Assembly (NCBI GenBank): GCA_020052975.1
Contig: JAGVOC010000113.1
Coordinates: forward strand, 1 to 7,244
Length of the DNA: 7,244 bases
Source: Desulfobacterales bacterium
GTDB lineage: Bacteria; Desulfobacterota; Desulfobacteria; Desulfobacterales; RPRI01
Reading direction: 5' to 3'
The position numbers and the translations under genes are program-made. The notes below the pieces were generated by a model that was not told the DNA's origin, made no database searches, and saw only the letters and a program-made list of their open reading frames with translations. This document shows positions 1 to 6,215 of the stretch, one piece after another. How positions within the stretch are numbered: the first letter of the stretch is position 1; each line of letters begins with the position of its first letter.

Positions 1-25
1 CATCCCTGATTTCGAATTTTTTCAT
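1..25 (-). CDS. 5' end of a leftward gene of unknown function (partial)
   Basis: The complement reads ATG at 25-23, then codons for MKKFEIRD before the window ends. A strong Shine-Dalgarno sequence (28-35) and an extended -10 element (55-63) lie upstream, so this looks like a genuine gene start. Eight residues are too few to name a family. It diverges from the OLD-like gene, with about 330 bases between the two start codons. Confidence 0.5.
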
Positions 26-27
26 AG

Positions 28-35
28 CCACCTCC
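28..35 (-). promoter_or_regulatory. Strong ribosome binding site for the leftward gene
   Basis: The complement of 28-35 reads GGAGGTGG and lies a few bases upstream of the ATG at 25. It closely matches the complement of the 16S rRNA 3' end and is the main support for the partial gene at the left edge. Confidence 0.55.
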
Positions 36-54
36 GTAGATTGATTGTGGCTAT

Positions 55-63
55 ATTTTACCA
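55..63 (-). promoter_or_regulatory. Candidate extended -10 promoter, leftward
   Basis: The complement of 63-55 reads TGGTAAAAT, which fits a TGn extended -10 followed by TAAAAT. Transcription would begin around 45-50 and give a short leader to the ATG at 25. No good -35 hexamer is visible at 17-18 bases, where the TTATG repeats lie instead. Extended -10 promoters can work without a good -35. Confidence 0.35.
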
Positions 64-64
64 T

Positions 65-92
65 ATTATGCGGCATTATTTATGTCGTTATG
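65..92. repeat. Left cluster of TTATG-core repeats
   Basis: TTATG occurs at 66-70, 80-84 and 88-92, in the contexts TTATGCGG, TTATGTCG and TTATGTAT. The block 65-78 is also close to an inverted repeat (ATTATGC against GGCATTA). The first two octamers each differ by one base from the TTATGCCG that starts every copy of the repeat cluster at the right end. This may be a set of recombinase half-sites or the left boundary of the island. It also overlaps the -35 region of the leftward promoter, so a protein bound here could affect that promoter. Confidence 0.4.
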
Positions 93-279
93 TATAAATT
101 AACAGATTAGAAAATGGTGATACTCCTCACGAATATTTGTGTCACCGTTGCTTAAAAGGGCGTTCTTCGTTATGACGTTCATTCTCGATGCTATATTTTC
201 ATTCCGCATCCTTTTTTTGACACCGTGAAAATATTGGAGGACTCTTGGCTTTTCTGTCCGCGCTCATTATTAAATTTCA
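93..279. other. Non-coding stretch with one bulged hairpin
   Basis: No gene was found here. GGTGA at 116-120 can pair with TCACC at 142-146. Inside that, CACGA at 128-132 pairs with TTGTG at 137-141 around an ATAT loop, leaving a seven-base bulge on one side. A TTGACA at 217-222 has no matching -10. Another TTATG variant (TTATGACG, 170-177) lies here and may be chance. I see nothing else. Confidence 0.3.
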
Positions 280-306
280 TTGACATAACTTACCGAAAGT
301 TATAAT
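280..306 (+). promoter_or_regulatory. Promoter of the OLD-like gene with an inverted repeat in its spacer
   Basis: TTGACA at 280-285 and TATAAT at 301-306 are both perfect consensus hexamers but only 15 bases apart, against the usual 17. ATAACTT at 285-291 and AAGTTAT at 297-303 form an exact inverted repeat around ACCGA, filling the spacer. A regulator bound there would sit under RNA polymerase. The short spacer also suggests weak basal activity or a need for DNA distortion. The start would be near 313, giving a leader of about 43 bases. Confidence 0.55.
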
Positions 307-340
307 TTTATACCATAATTAGACGCTAAGCCACTCCTAG

Positions 341-346
341 GGGAGG
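341..346 (+). promoter_or_regulatory. Ribosome binding site of the OLD-like gene
   Basis: GGGAGG lies in a G-rich tract (339-348), with about nine bases between the GGAGG core and the ATG at 356. It fixes the start of this gene. The next gene has no comparable site. Confidence 0.7.
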
Positions 347-355
347 GGTAAAACG

Positions 356-2320
356 ATGATTGTCGATTCAATCCATGTCAAGGGTTTCAGGTCAATCTAT
401 GATGAAGTGCTCTATTGCGAGCAACTGACTGCTCTCGTTGGAGTCAATGGAGTCGGTAAGTCGTCCTTCTTGAAAGGACTCGATTTATTTTATAACCCGT
501 CTCCAAAATTGGAGGCCGAGGATTTTTACAATGGAGATACGTTAAAAGAAATATCCATTGCAGTTACTTTTAAAAATCTTTCGCGTGAAGCAGCCGACCT
601 TTTTTCATCCTATATGCAAGACAACAAGCTCACCGTTGAACGAGTCTTTTCCTGGGACTCTGGTAAGGTATCCTGGAAATATCATGGAGCATCCCGACAG
701 AACCCAGAGTTTCAATCAGTCCGTGAAGGTCTCCTCATAAAAGATCGAGGCAAGACGGCGAAAGATGCCTATGAAAGACTCCGCCAACAACCTGATTACT
801 CAACATTGCCAGTATGGACTGCAATAGGCAATGTTTCAGGAGCTTTGAAGCAATGGGAAGCAGAAAATCCAGGCAAATGTCTTCACCAAAGGGATGATGG
901 CCAATTCTTTGGGTTTAAGGAAGTTGCACAAGGCTATCTCGGAAAGTTTACACGTTTCTTATTCATACCGGCAGTAAGGGATGCTTCCTTGGACAGCGCT
1001 GATAACAAAGGCGGAGTTTTGGCGTCCTTGATGGATCTTGTGGTCAGAAGCGTGATTGCAAACAAAGAGGCACTTATAAAACTGAAGGAAGAAACCCAAA
1101 AGAAATACCAGGAAATACTCGATCCTGAAAAATTGACTGAATTGAAAACCTTGGCGGATCGCATGAGCATAACTTTAAAAGATTTTGTGCCGGACGCAAA
1201 AGTTGAATTGAATTGGCTGCCGCTAGCAGAACTAAGCATCCCCCTCCCACAAGCCGATGTGAAATTAATTGAAGATGGATACTCGTCCACCGTATCGAGG
1301 ACTGGGCATGGCTTGCAGAGAGCTTTTATTTTGACAATGCTCCAACATTTAGCTTTAGCGCAGACAGCGCTTCCTCAACAAGGTGGTGTTGCAGGAGAGT
1401 CTGGAGGTAGCACCCTGTTGCCCAACTTAGTGCTGGCTATTGAAGAACCCGAACTTTATCAGCATCCCAATAGACAGCGTCATCTTGCGAACATATTCTT
1501 GCAACTCGCTACCGGCAATACCCCCGGCGTAGCAGAGAAGACACAGATAATATACGCGACCCATTCCCCCTTATTTGTCGGCATCGATAGAATTGACCAA
1601 TTAAGGCTGTTAAAGAAAGTTGTTAATAACGGCAGTCCCAAAATAACGCGAATTATCAGCACGGATTTGGGCACACTGGCTAACCTAGTTTGGGAGGCGG
1701 ACAATAAGCCGCAAACAGTCTACACGCGCGAAACCTTAAAGCCTCGCTTACAAACGATCATGACGCCTTGGATGAATGAAGGTTTTTTTGCTGACGTAGC
1801 TGTCCTGGTAGAAGGAGAGGATGATCGGGCTGCTATCCTCGGCTATGCGAAAGCCAAGGGGCAAGATTTAGAAAGCATAGGCATCTCCGTTATCCCATGC
1901 GGGGGAAAGCAAAGCATGGATCGCCCAGCGCTTATTTTCAAACAATTGGGGATACCAGTTTATCTTGTTTGGGATGGCGACAAGGGAGGCAATAATGCAA
2001 AGCCGGAAGATAACCACCGTCTATTGAGAATAGTCAATCAGACTGTAGTAGACTGGCCAGTCTATATCGGAACTGATTCTGCCTGTTTTGAAAAGAGTCT
2101 AGACTTTATCCTTTGCAATGAAATTGGCGAAGATATTTATAATGGCCTACTTGAAGAATGCCAGACTAGCTTTTGCATCCCTAAGAAAAAGTATGCAAAA
2201 AAGAATCCTTCCGTTATTTCTACTATCATTCAAAAAGCACAGGCGCAAGGGAAAAATAGCAACAGTCTTAATAGCATCATTGATAATATTTTGATGCTAA
2301 AGACAAGCGGTTCACAATAG
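356..2320 (+). CDS. OLD-family ATP-dependent endonuclease (ATPase plus TOPRIM)
   Basis: A 654-residue protein with an N-terminal ABC/SMC-type ATPase and a C-terminal TOPRIM nuclease domain. Walker A is GVNGVGKSS (29-37). An ABC-signature-like segment with GHG lies near 317-319. Walker B is LVLAIEEPE (358-366) and the H-loop is YATHSP (400-405). A charged helical stretch at about 235-275 may be part of the inserted dimerisation region. TOPRIM acidic motifs are VLVEGEDD (483-490) and VWDGDKGG (538-545). All catalytic motifs appear intact. Family members use ATP-driven dimers and metal-dependent DNA cleavage, and relatives include phage P2 Old and GajA of Gabija. The expected partner of class 2 OLD proteins, a UvrD-like helicase, is absent. 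The KAP NTPase gene follows after 74 bases on the same strand, so a joint anti-phage role is likely but inferred. The start is well supported by the GGGAGG site. Confidence 0.9.
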   Translation: MIVDSIHVKGFRSIYDEVLYCEQLTALVGVNGVGKSSFLKGLDLFYNPSPKLEAEDFYNGDTLKEISIAVTFKNLSREAADLFSSYMQDNKLTVERVFSWDSGKVSWKYHGASRQNPEFQSVREGLLIKDRGKTAKDAYERLRQQPDYSTLPVWTAIGNVSGALKQWEAENPGKCLHQRDDGQFFGFKEVAQGYLGKFTRFLFIPAVRDASLDSADNKGGVLASLMDLVVRSVIANKEALIKLKEETQKKYQEILDPEKLTELKTLADRMSITLKDFVPDAKVELNWLPLAELSIPLPQADVKLIEDGYSSTVSRTGHGLQRAFILTMLQHLALAQTALPQQGGVAGESGGSTLLPNLVLAIEEPELYQHPNRQRHLANIFLQLATGNTPGVAEKTQIIYATHSPLFVGIDRIDQLRLLKKVVNNGSPKITRIISTDLGTLANLVWEADNKPQTVYTRETLKPRLQTIMTPWMNEGFFADVAVLVEGEDDRAAILGYAKAKGQDLESIGISVIPCGGKQSMDRPALIFKQLGIPVYLVWDGDKGGNNAKPEDNHRLLRIVNQTVVDWPVYIGTDSACFEKSLDFILCNEIGEDIYNGLLEECQTSFCIPKKKYAKKNPSVISTIIQKAQAQGKNSNSLNSIIDNILMLKTSGSQ

Positions 2321-2394
2321 AATGTATGAAGAAACTCAACCAATCGCAGAAATTTATTACGGCTTAGCTTTTTGATCATAATAATATTCTAGCT

Positions 2395-4689
2395 ATGTTT
2401 ATTTACGATAGACCAATTGAAACAGAAAAAGATGACTTTTTGGGAAGAGCTAATTTCTCAAAGCATCTTGGGAAAGCTCTTTTGCAATGGAAGGAAAAGG
2501 AGAGTCTTGTCGTTGCAATTTATGGGGAATGGGGATCGGGAAAATCCTCGGTAATAAACCTCGCAAGCGAATTTATCCTAAATAGCAGCGAGCAAAATAA
2601 GCCTACAATCATTGAATTTAATCCTTGGTTTTTTTCAGAACAAGAAAAGCTTACCGAACATTTCTTCAATGAAATTGCCAAAGAGCTTGAGATCAAAAAA
2701 GATAGCTTAAAAGACGAGGCAATCGCTAAAAAGCTTAGGTTTTATGCAAGCGTGCTTAACCTGACTCCGGATAGCAAATTATTTCATGATCTGTTTACCA
2801 AGATAGTACTGGGGCTCGGCCTACTCGGGATTTCTACAGGCAAAGTACTTGAATGGCTCAAAGTAACAAATATTTGGAACCATGTCTTATTCTTTGCTGG
2901 CCTTTTACTGATATTGGCAGGAATATTCAAGGATTCTCTTTTAAAATTAGCAGAAGTTTTTGAGAAAAAAACTGAATCGAATCGTAAATCTGTTTTAGAA
3001 ATCAAAAAAGAAATTAAAAATGAATTAAGTAAAAGAGAGAAAAAATTAATTATCACTATTGATGATATAGATCGTTTAAATCAAACAGAAATAAGACAAA
3101 TATTCAGATTGATTAGAGTTAATGCTGATTTTCCAAATACAATTTATCTCTTGGCTTTTGAAAGGAAAATAATTGAAAAGAATCTTGAAGAGCAGGCGGG
3201 CGTATCGGGCAAGGATTATTTGGATAAGATCATACAAGTCAATTTTGATATTCCATTCGCCAGATCTAATAAGATAGCTGCATTTTTATTCAAGGAATTG
3301 GATCGAGTTTTGAAAGTATTGCCCGAGTCCGCTCATAAATACTTTGGCCAAGATGATCCTTATTGGACTAACATTTACCATTCCGGATTTAAATCTTTTT
3401 TTGGAAATATTAGAGACGTAAAAAGATATATAGGCAGCTTGGAATTTAATATCTCCCAAATGTTTCGTGAAAACGTAATGGAAGTAAATCCGATAGACTT
3501 TATCGCCATAGAAGCGATCAGAGTTTTTACACCCGAGTTTTATTCTTTTATGAAAGTACGGAATTCTTTATTCACGTCTACTGATCGAGGTTTGGGAGGA
3601 AATAAAGAGGAAAGCAAGAGAAAGGATGAAATAGAAAAAGCCTTAGATGAGTTGTCAGGTGATCTGAGGGCGCACCTTCGTGAACTGATAAGTAGACTCT
3701 TTCCTCAGCTCGGCAGCGTTTTTCAGTATGGCTATTCATCATACGGAGCTGAGTGGCAATCCACATGGAATAAAAACTTAAGGGTGTGCGCAACCGATTA
3801 TTATGATAGCTACTTTACATTGATCCCCGGCGGCGATGAAGAGGAATTAAGTCAATTTGAAATTCAGACTATTTTGAGCAAATCCGCGAATCTTAAAGAT
3901 CTTGAGGATGTTCTTCGCAAATATATGGAAAACAAAAAAATCAGAAAGGTACTAGAAAAAATCCAGGACTACACTAGTGACCCTGCATTTATTCCGCAGT
4001 CCAATGCAAAGAATATAGTTCAAGCATTATTTAACATCTCAGATGAAGTGCCACATGAGAAAGTCGGGATGTATGATTTTGGCGCGGACATGGATATAAT
4101 GCGCATCATTTATCAAATCCTAAAAAGAGAAAAGGATAAAAACAATAATTATGATATTTTAAAGGAAACTATTCCGATATCAAAAGGATTATATGGCCCT
4201 ATCCAAGAGATATCTCTCGAATCCTCTCGTGATAAAGAAAAAAGGAGTCCTGAGGAGTTTCTAGTACCTAGGGAAAAAATTCAAGAGCTACAAAAAATAT
4301 GCCTTGAAAAAATACTAAGTTATCAGGATAAAATCTTTGATCAGAAAAACTTTTTGTACATTATATATAGATGGCGAGAATGGGACGAAGGCGAAACTCT
4401 TAATAAGTTTATAGAAAAGGTTCTGAGTGATGATGAGAAATTGATATTATTTTTAGACAAATTTATAACGGAAACAATGAGTCAATCGTGTGATGATTAT
4501 GGAATAATCAAAAGAAAGAAATTTAATTTTAAGAATCTGAAGGATTTTATAGACTTGGATGCCCTGAAGGTCAGATTAGAAGAATTAAAAGAAAAGAATC
4601 GCGCCCTATACGAAGCCAACAAAGAGACTGTTGATTCTTTCATGGATAAAGTCCCTCCAAAAGGTGAGCAAGAGATCGATACATTCTAA
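2395..4689 (+). CDS. KAP-family membrane-associated P-loop NTPase
   Basis: A 764-residue protein with a KAP-type NTPase domain. Walker A is GEWGSGKSS (44-52) and FNPWFF follows at 75-80. Two hydrophobic segments, about 136-150 and 160-178, are inserted between Walker A and Walker B, the typical KAP arrangement for membrane attachment. Walker B is LIITIDDIDRL (218-228). YLDKIIQVNFDIP (275-287) and GNIRDVKRYI further on match conserved KAP stretches. The C-terminal half is charged and helical with no domain I recognise, and could sense a trigger or carry the effector activity. The family includes PifA, which causes plasmid F exclusion of phage T7. No Shine-Dalgarno sequence precedes the ATG, so translation may depend on coupling to the upstream gene or be weak. 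Much of the gene is visibly more A-rich than its neighbours, hinting at a separate origin. Family assignment is firm and function is inferred. Confidence 0.88.
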   Translation: MFIYDRPIETEKDDFLGRANFSKHLGKALLQWKEKESLVVAIYGEWGSGKSSVINLASEFILNSSEQNKPTIIEFNPWFFSEQEKLTEHFFNEIAKELEIKKDSLKDEAIAKKLRFYASVLNLTPDSKLFHDLFTKIVLGLGLLGISTGKVLEWLKVTNIWNHVLFFAGLLLILAGIFKDSLLKLAEVFEKKTESNRKSVLEIKKEIKNELSKREKKLIITIDDIDRLNQTEIRQIFRLIRVNADFPNTIYLLAFERKIIEKNLEEQAGVSGKDYLDKIIQVNFDIPFARSNKIAAFLFKELDRVLKVLPESAHKYFGQDDPYWTNIYHSGFKSFFGNIRDVKRYIGSLEFNISQMFRENVMEVNPIDFIAIEAIRVFTPEFYSFMKVRNSLFTSTDRGLGGNKEESKRKDEIEKALDELSGDLRAHLRELISRLFPQLGSVFQYGYSSYGAEWQSTWNKNLRVCATDYYDSYFTLIPGGDEEELSQFEIQTILSKSANLKDLEDVLRKYMENKKIRKVLEKIQDYTSDPAFIPQSNAKNIVQALFNISDEVPHEKVGMYDFGADMDIMRIIYQILKREKDKNNNYDILKETIPISKGLYGPIQEISLESSRDKEKRSPEEFLVPREKIQELQKICLEKILSYQDKIFDQKNFLYIIYRWREWDEGETLNKFIEKVLSDDEKLILFLDKFITETMSQSCDDYGIIKRKKFNFKNLKDFIDLDALKVRLEELKEKNRALYEANKETVDSFMDKVPPKGEQEIDTF

Positions 4690-4729
4690 GTTGCATTGCT
4701 TTTTGCGTTCTTTACTTTTTTGTGCTAAT

Positions 4730-4763
4730 GTGAAACTACGTTAACAATTTAATTTCACTTTTC
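4730..4763 (+). terminator. Weak terminator-like hairpin after the KAP gene
   Basis: GTGAAA at 4730-4735 pairs with TTTCAC at 4753-4758 around a 17-base loop, followed by a short T-rich stretch. The stem is A+T-rich and the loop long, so it would be a poor terminator. It is the best candidate between the KAP stop and the hairpin region. Confidence 0.25.
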
Positions 4764-4843
4764 ATAAAGAACTGTCCTTCATCCGATTTTTGCGAAAAGT
4801 CCGTGAAAAATACGCCGTCAAACACCTCCTTTCTAGGGAGAAA

Positions 4844-4849
4844 TTGACA
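4844..4849 (+). promoter_or_regulatory. Isolated consensus -35 hexamer before the hairpin region
   Basis: TTGACA is a perfect -35 sequence. At 17-19 bases downstream only weak -10 matches appear (CCTAGT, TAGTAA). If active, transcription would begin at about 4875-4885 and cover the hairpins that end in the terminator at 5049-5078, giving an RNA of about 200 bases. Confidence 0.3.
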
Positions 4850-4874
4850 GTAATCGAGAAATGTGGCCTAGTAA

Positions 4875-5080
4875 AAGTTATGTCCCTCACAGGATGTAAT
4901 GGGCAACATTGGTTATTGTCTGGCGGTCGAACCTGCCTCTTCGGCAGAAACGCCAACGGCTTAGCTGAGCCAAATAATCGGTAGTCACGCTCTTGTACAA
5001 GGCGTGCATAGACTCTCGGACTAATCGCAAAAGATTGTGAAACAAGGGAACTTGCAGTTTTTTATGGCAAGTTTTTTTGT
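4875..5080 (+). ncRNA. Candidate structured RNA between the KAP gene and the recombinase
   Basis: This stretch has no convincing reading frame on either strand but several adjacent hairpins. TGGCG (4921-4925) pairs with CGCCA (4951-4955) and encloses CTGCC/GGCAG (4933-4937 and 4943-4947). GGCT (4958-4961) pairs with AGCC (4968-4971). TAGT (4982-4985) pairs with ACTA (5020-5023), enclosing CACGC/GCGTG (4986-4990 and 5002-5006) and then CTT/AAG. AATC (5023-5026) could instead pair with GATT (5033-5036). A terminator-like stem follows. I do not recognise the family. It could be a free small RNA, a regulatory leader of the recombinase gene, or a DNA-level recombination site folded as single strand. 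The 5' boundary is a guess. Confidence 0.35.
5049..5080 (+). terminator. Intrinsic-terminator-like hairpin abutting the recombinase start
   Basis: AACTTGC at 5049-5055 pairs perfectly with GCAAGTT at 5067-5073 around an 11-base loop. Seven T residues follow at 5072-5078, then GTTTT. The seven-pair stem is modest but the T tract is strong. It ends only a few bases before the ATG at 5084, so it would terminate incoming transcription or act as an attenuator, and it occupies the place of a ribosome binding site. Confidence 0.5.
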
Positions 5081-5083
5081 TTT

Positions 5084-6016
5084 ATGAGCACTCAAAATGG
5101 TGTTGAAAATGCACATGCTTTCATCAACAAATCCGGGGCTGGGGATAATAAAATAAGTACACTTATCGATGGCTTTTTGGAATATTCTCAGTATGAACTA
5201 AACTTCTCTCCCAAGACAATTTCCAAGTATCAGGAATCTTTAGGTTGGTTCGTTCGGGATATCGGGGACAAAGAAATTAATGAGCTCACTGTTCAAGATT
5301 TTGTAAGGCTGAAGAAACTGATGATAGGAAGGGGAGTGGGACAATCCCGGATTGCCAGTGTTGTTTTTGCCACAAAAAGCTTTTTGAACTATTGCCGTAA
5401 TTTTTTGAAACTTTCCGCTTTAGATCCGAAACAAATCAGGCCGCCCAAAAGAGTGAAGCGGGAGGTGATTTTTCTGACCAAGGAAGAAATCGAGTCTTTT
5501 ATAAATACAATCGGCACTGCTACTATGACCGATCTGCGTTTTCGAGCCATTGTCGCAACGATTCTGGGCACGGGTATGCGCATCAGTGAAGTTCTTTCCC
5601 TGAATCGTAAGGATATACAGTGGGACAAGAAAGAAGCTAAGATCATCGGCAAGGGGAACAAGGAGAGAAGGGTATTTTTTACTGACAAAGCTCTGGGATG
5701 GATAAGAAAATATCTGGAGAGACGCCACGATTCCTGTGAAGCCGTTTTTGTAACAACAGGAGAACCTCAGAGATTAACTACGTGGGATATTTGGCGATTC
5801 TTTAAACGGCACCGGGAAAAAGCAAAAATTGCAAAGAAATTGACTCCGCACATCCTGCGCCATACTGTAGCTACCAACCTGGTATTCAACGGCTGTCCGA
5901 TTGTTCACGTCAAAGAAATTCTGGGACACGAGCGGCTGGACACAACATGCAGATACTATCTTGGAGTGGATAAAGAACTGGCCAAAAGGGCACATGATCA
6001 ATACTTGGATTTGTGA
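5084..6016 (+). CDS. XerC/D-like tyrosine recombinase (site-specific integrase)
   Basis: A 310-residue protein, close to the usual length of Xer-type recombinases. Residues about 24-110 form the N-terminal core-binding SAM-like domain and about 128-310 the catalytic domain. The catalytic set is complete: R166 in GTGMRISE, K190 in IIGKGNKER, H256 and R259 in PHILRH, H282 in LGHERLD, and the nucleophile Y291, nine residues after H282. It cuts and rejoins DNA through a 3'-phosphotyrosine link. It does not look like an integron integrase. The ATG at 5084 has no Shine-Dalgarno sequence and follows a terminator-like hairpin, so the true start or its translational control is uncertain, although no clearly better start is visible. 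It is not a copy of the recombinase remnant at the right end, because their C-termini differ clearly. It probably moves this island or a neighbouring one. Confidence 0.9.
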   Translation: MSTQNGVENAHAFINKSGAGDNKISTLIDGFLEYSQYELNFSPKTISKYQESLGWFVRDIGDKEINELTVQDFVRLKKLMIGRGVGQSRIASVVFATKSFLNYCRNFLKLSALDPKQIRPPKRVKREVIFLTKEEIESFINTIGTATMTDLRFRAIVATILGTGMRISEVLSLNRKDIQWDKKEAKIIGKGNKERRVFFTDKALGWIRKYLERRHDSCEAVFVTTGEPQRLTTWDIWRFFKRHREKAKIAKKLTPHILRHTVATNLVFNGCPIVHVKEILGHERLDTTCRYYLGVDKELAKRAHDQYLDL

Positions 6017-6173
6017 TGTAATTTGCAGTTACCACACTTGACCTGACGGAACATGGCTGAAAGGGTCGGCATGCGGTGCTCACATACTAACAGTGGAAAA
6101 TGGATGACGAAGAAAATTAATGGCTATGAAAGAAAATGAACGAGATACATAATCCGCTGGTAAACTGCCTATT

Positions 6174-6201
6174 GAAAATAAAAGCAGACTTATCACCAGT
6201 C
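6174..6201 (-). terminator. Weak terminator-like hairpin after the membrane protein gene
   Basis: On the minus strand GACT (6201-6198) pairs with AGTC (6190-6187) around a seven-base loop, followed by the T-rich GCTTTTATTTTC. It lies about 15 bases after the stop codon, where a terminator is expected, but a four-pair stem is weak. Confidence 0.3.
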
Positions 6202-6215
6202 GGGTTAATTTTTTG

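Noticed and set aside
245..283. 12-residue leader peptide starting TTG after GGAGG at 236-240
   Set aside because: No convincing promoter precedes it, and its stop overlaps the -35 of the OLD-like gene promoter, so it would not be part of that transcript.
2322..2375. 17-codon reading frame (MYEETQPIAEIYYGLAF) between the OLD-like and KAP genes
   Set aside because: It has no ribosome binding site and is short enough to arise by chance. A coupling role cannot be excluded.
356..4689. Gabija or PARIS defence system
   Set aside because: Gabija needs a UvrD-like helicase beside the OLD protein, and PARIS needs an AAA15 ATPase with a separate TOPRIM-containing protein. Here the partner is a KAP NTPase and the TOPRIM is fused to the ATPase.
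4910..4955. tRNA-like T-arm on the minus strand (GGTTCGACC followed by CCA further on)
   Set aside because: The stem does not give five pairs around a seven-base TTCGANN loop, and no matching acceptor strand exists upstream.
4956..4966. 11-base repeat ACGGCTTAGCT shared with 2359-2369
   Set aside because: Several 11-base matches are expected by chance in a window of this length, and the surrounding sequences differ.
4762..4984. Overlapping open frames of about 64 codons on both strands between the KAP gene and the recombinase
   Set aside because: Both need a TTG-type start without proper ribosome binding site spacing, resemble no family I know, and overlap the hairpin region. The openness looks incidental.
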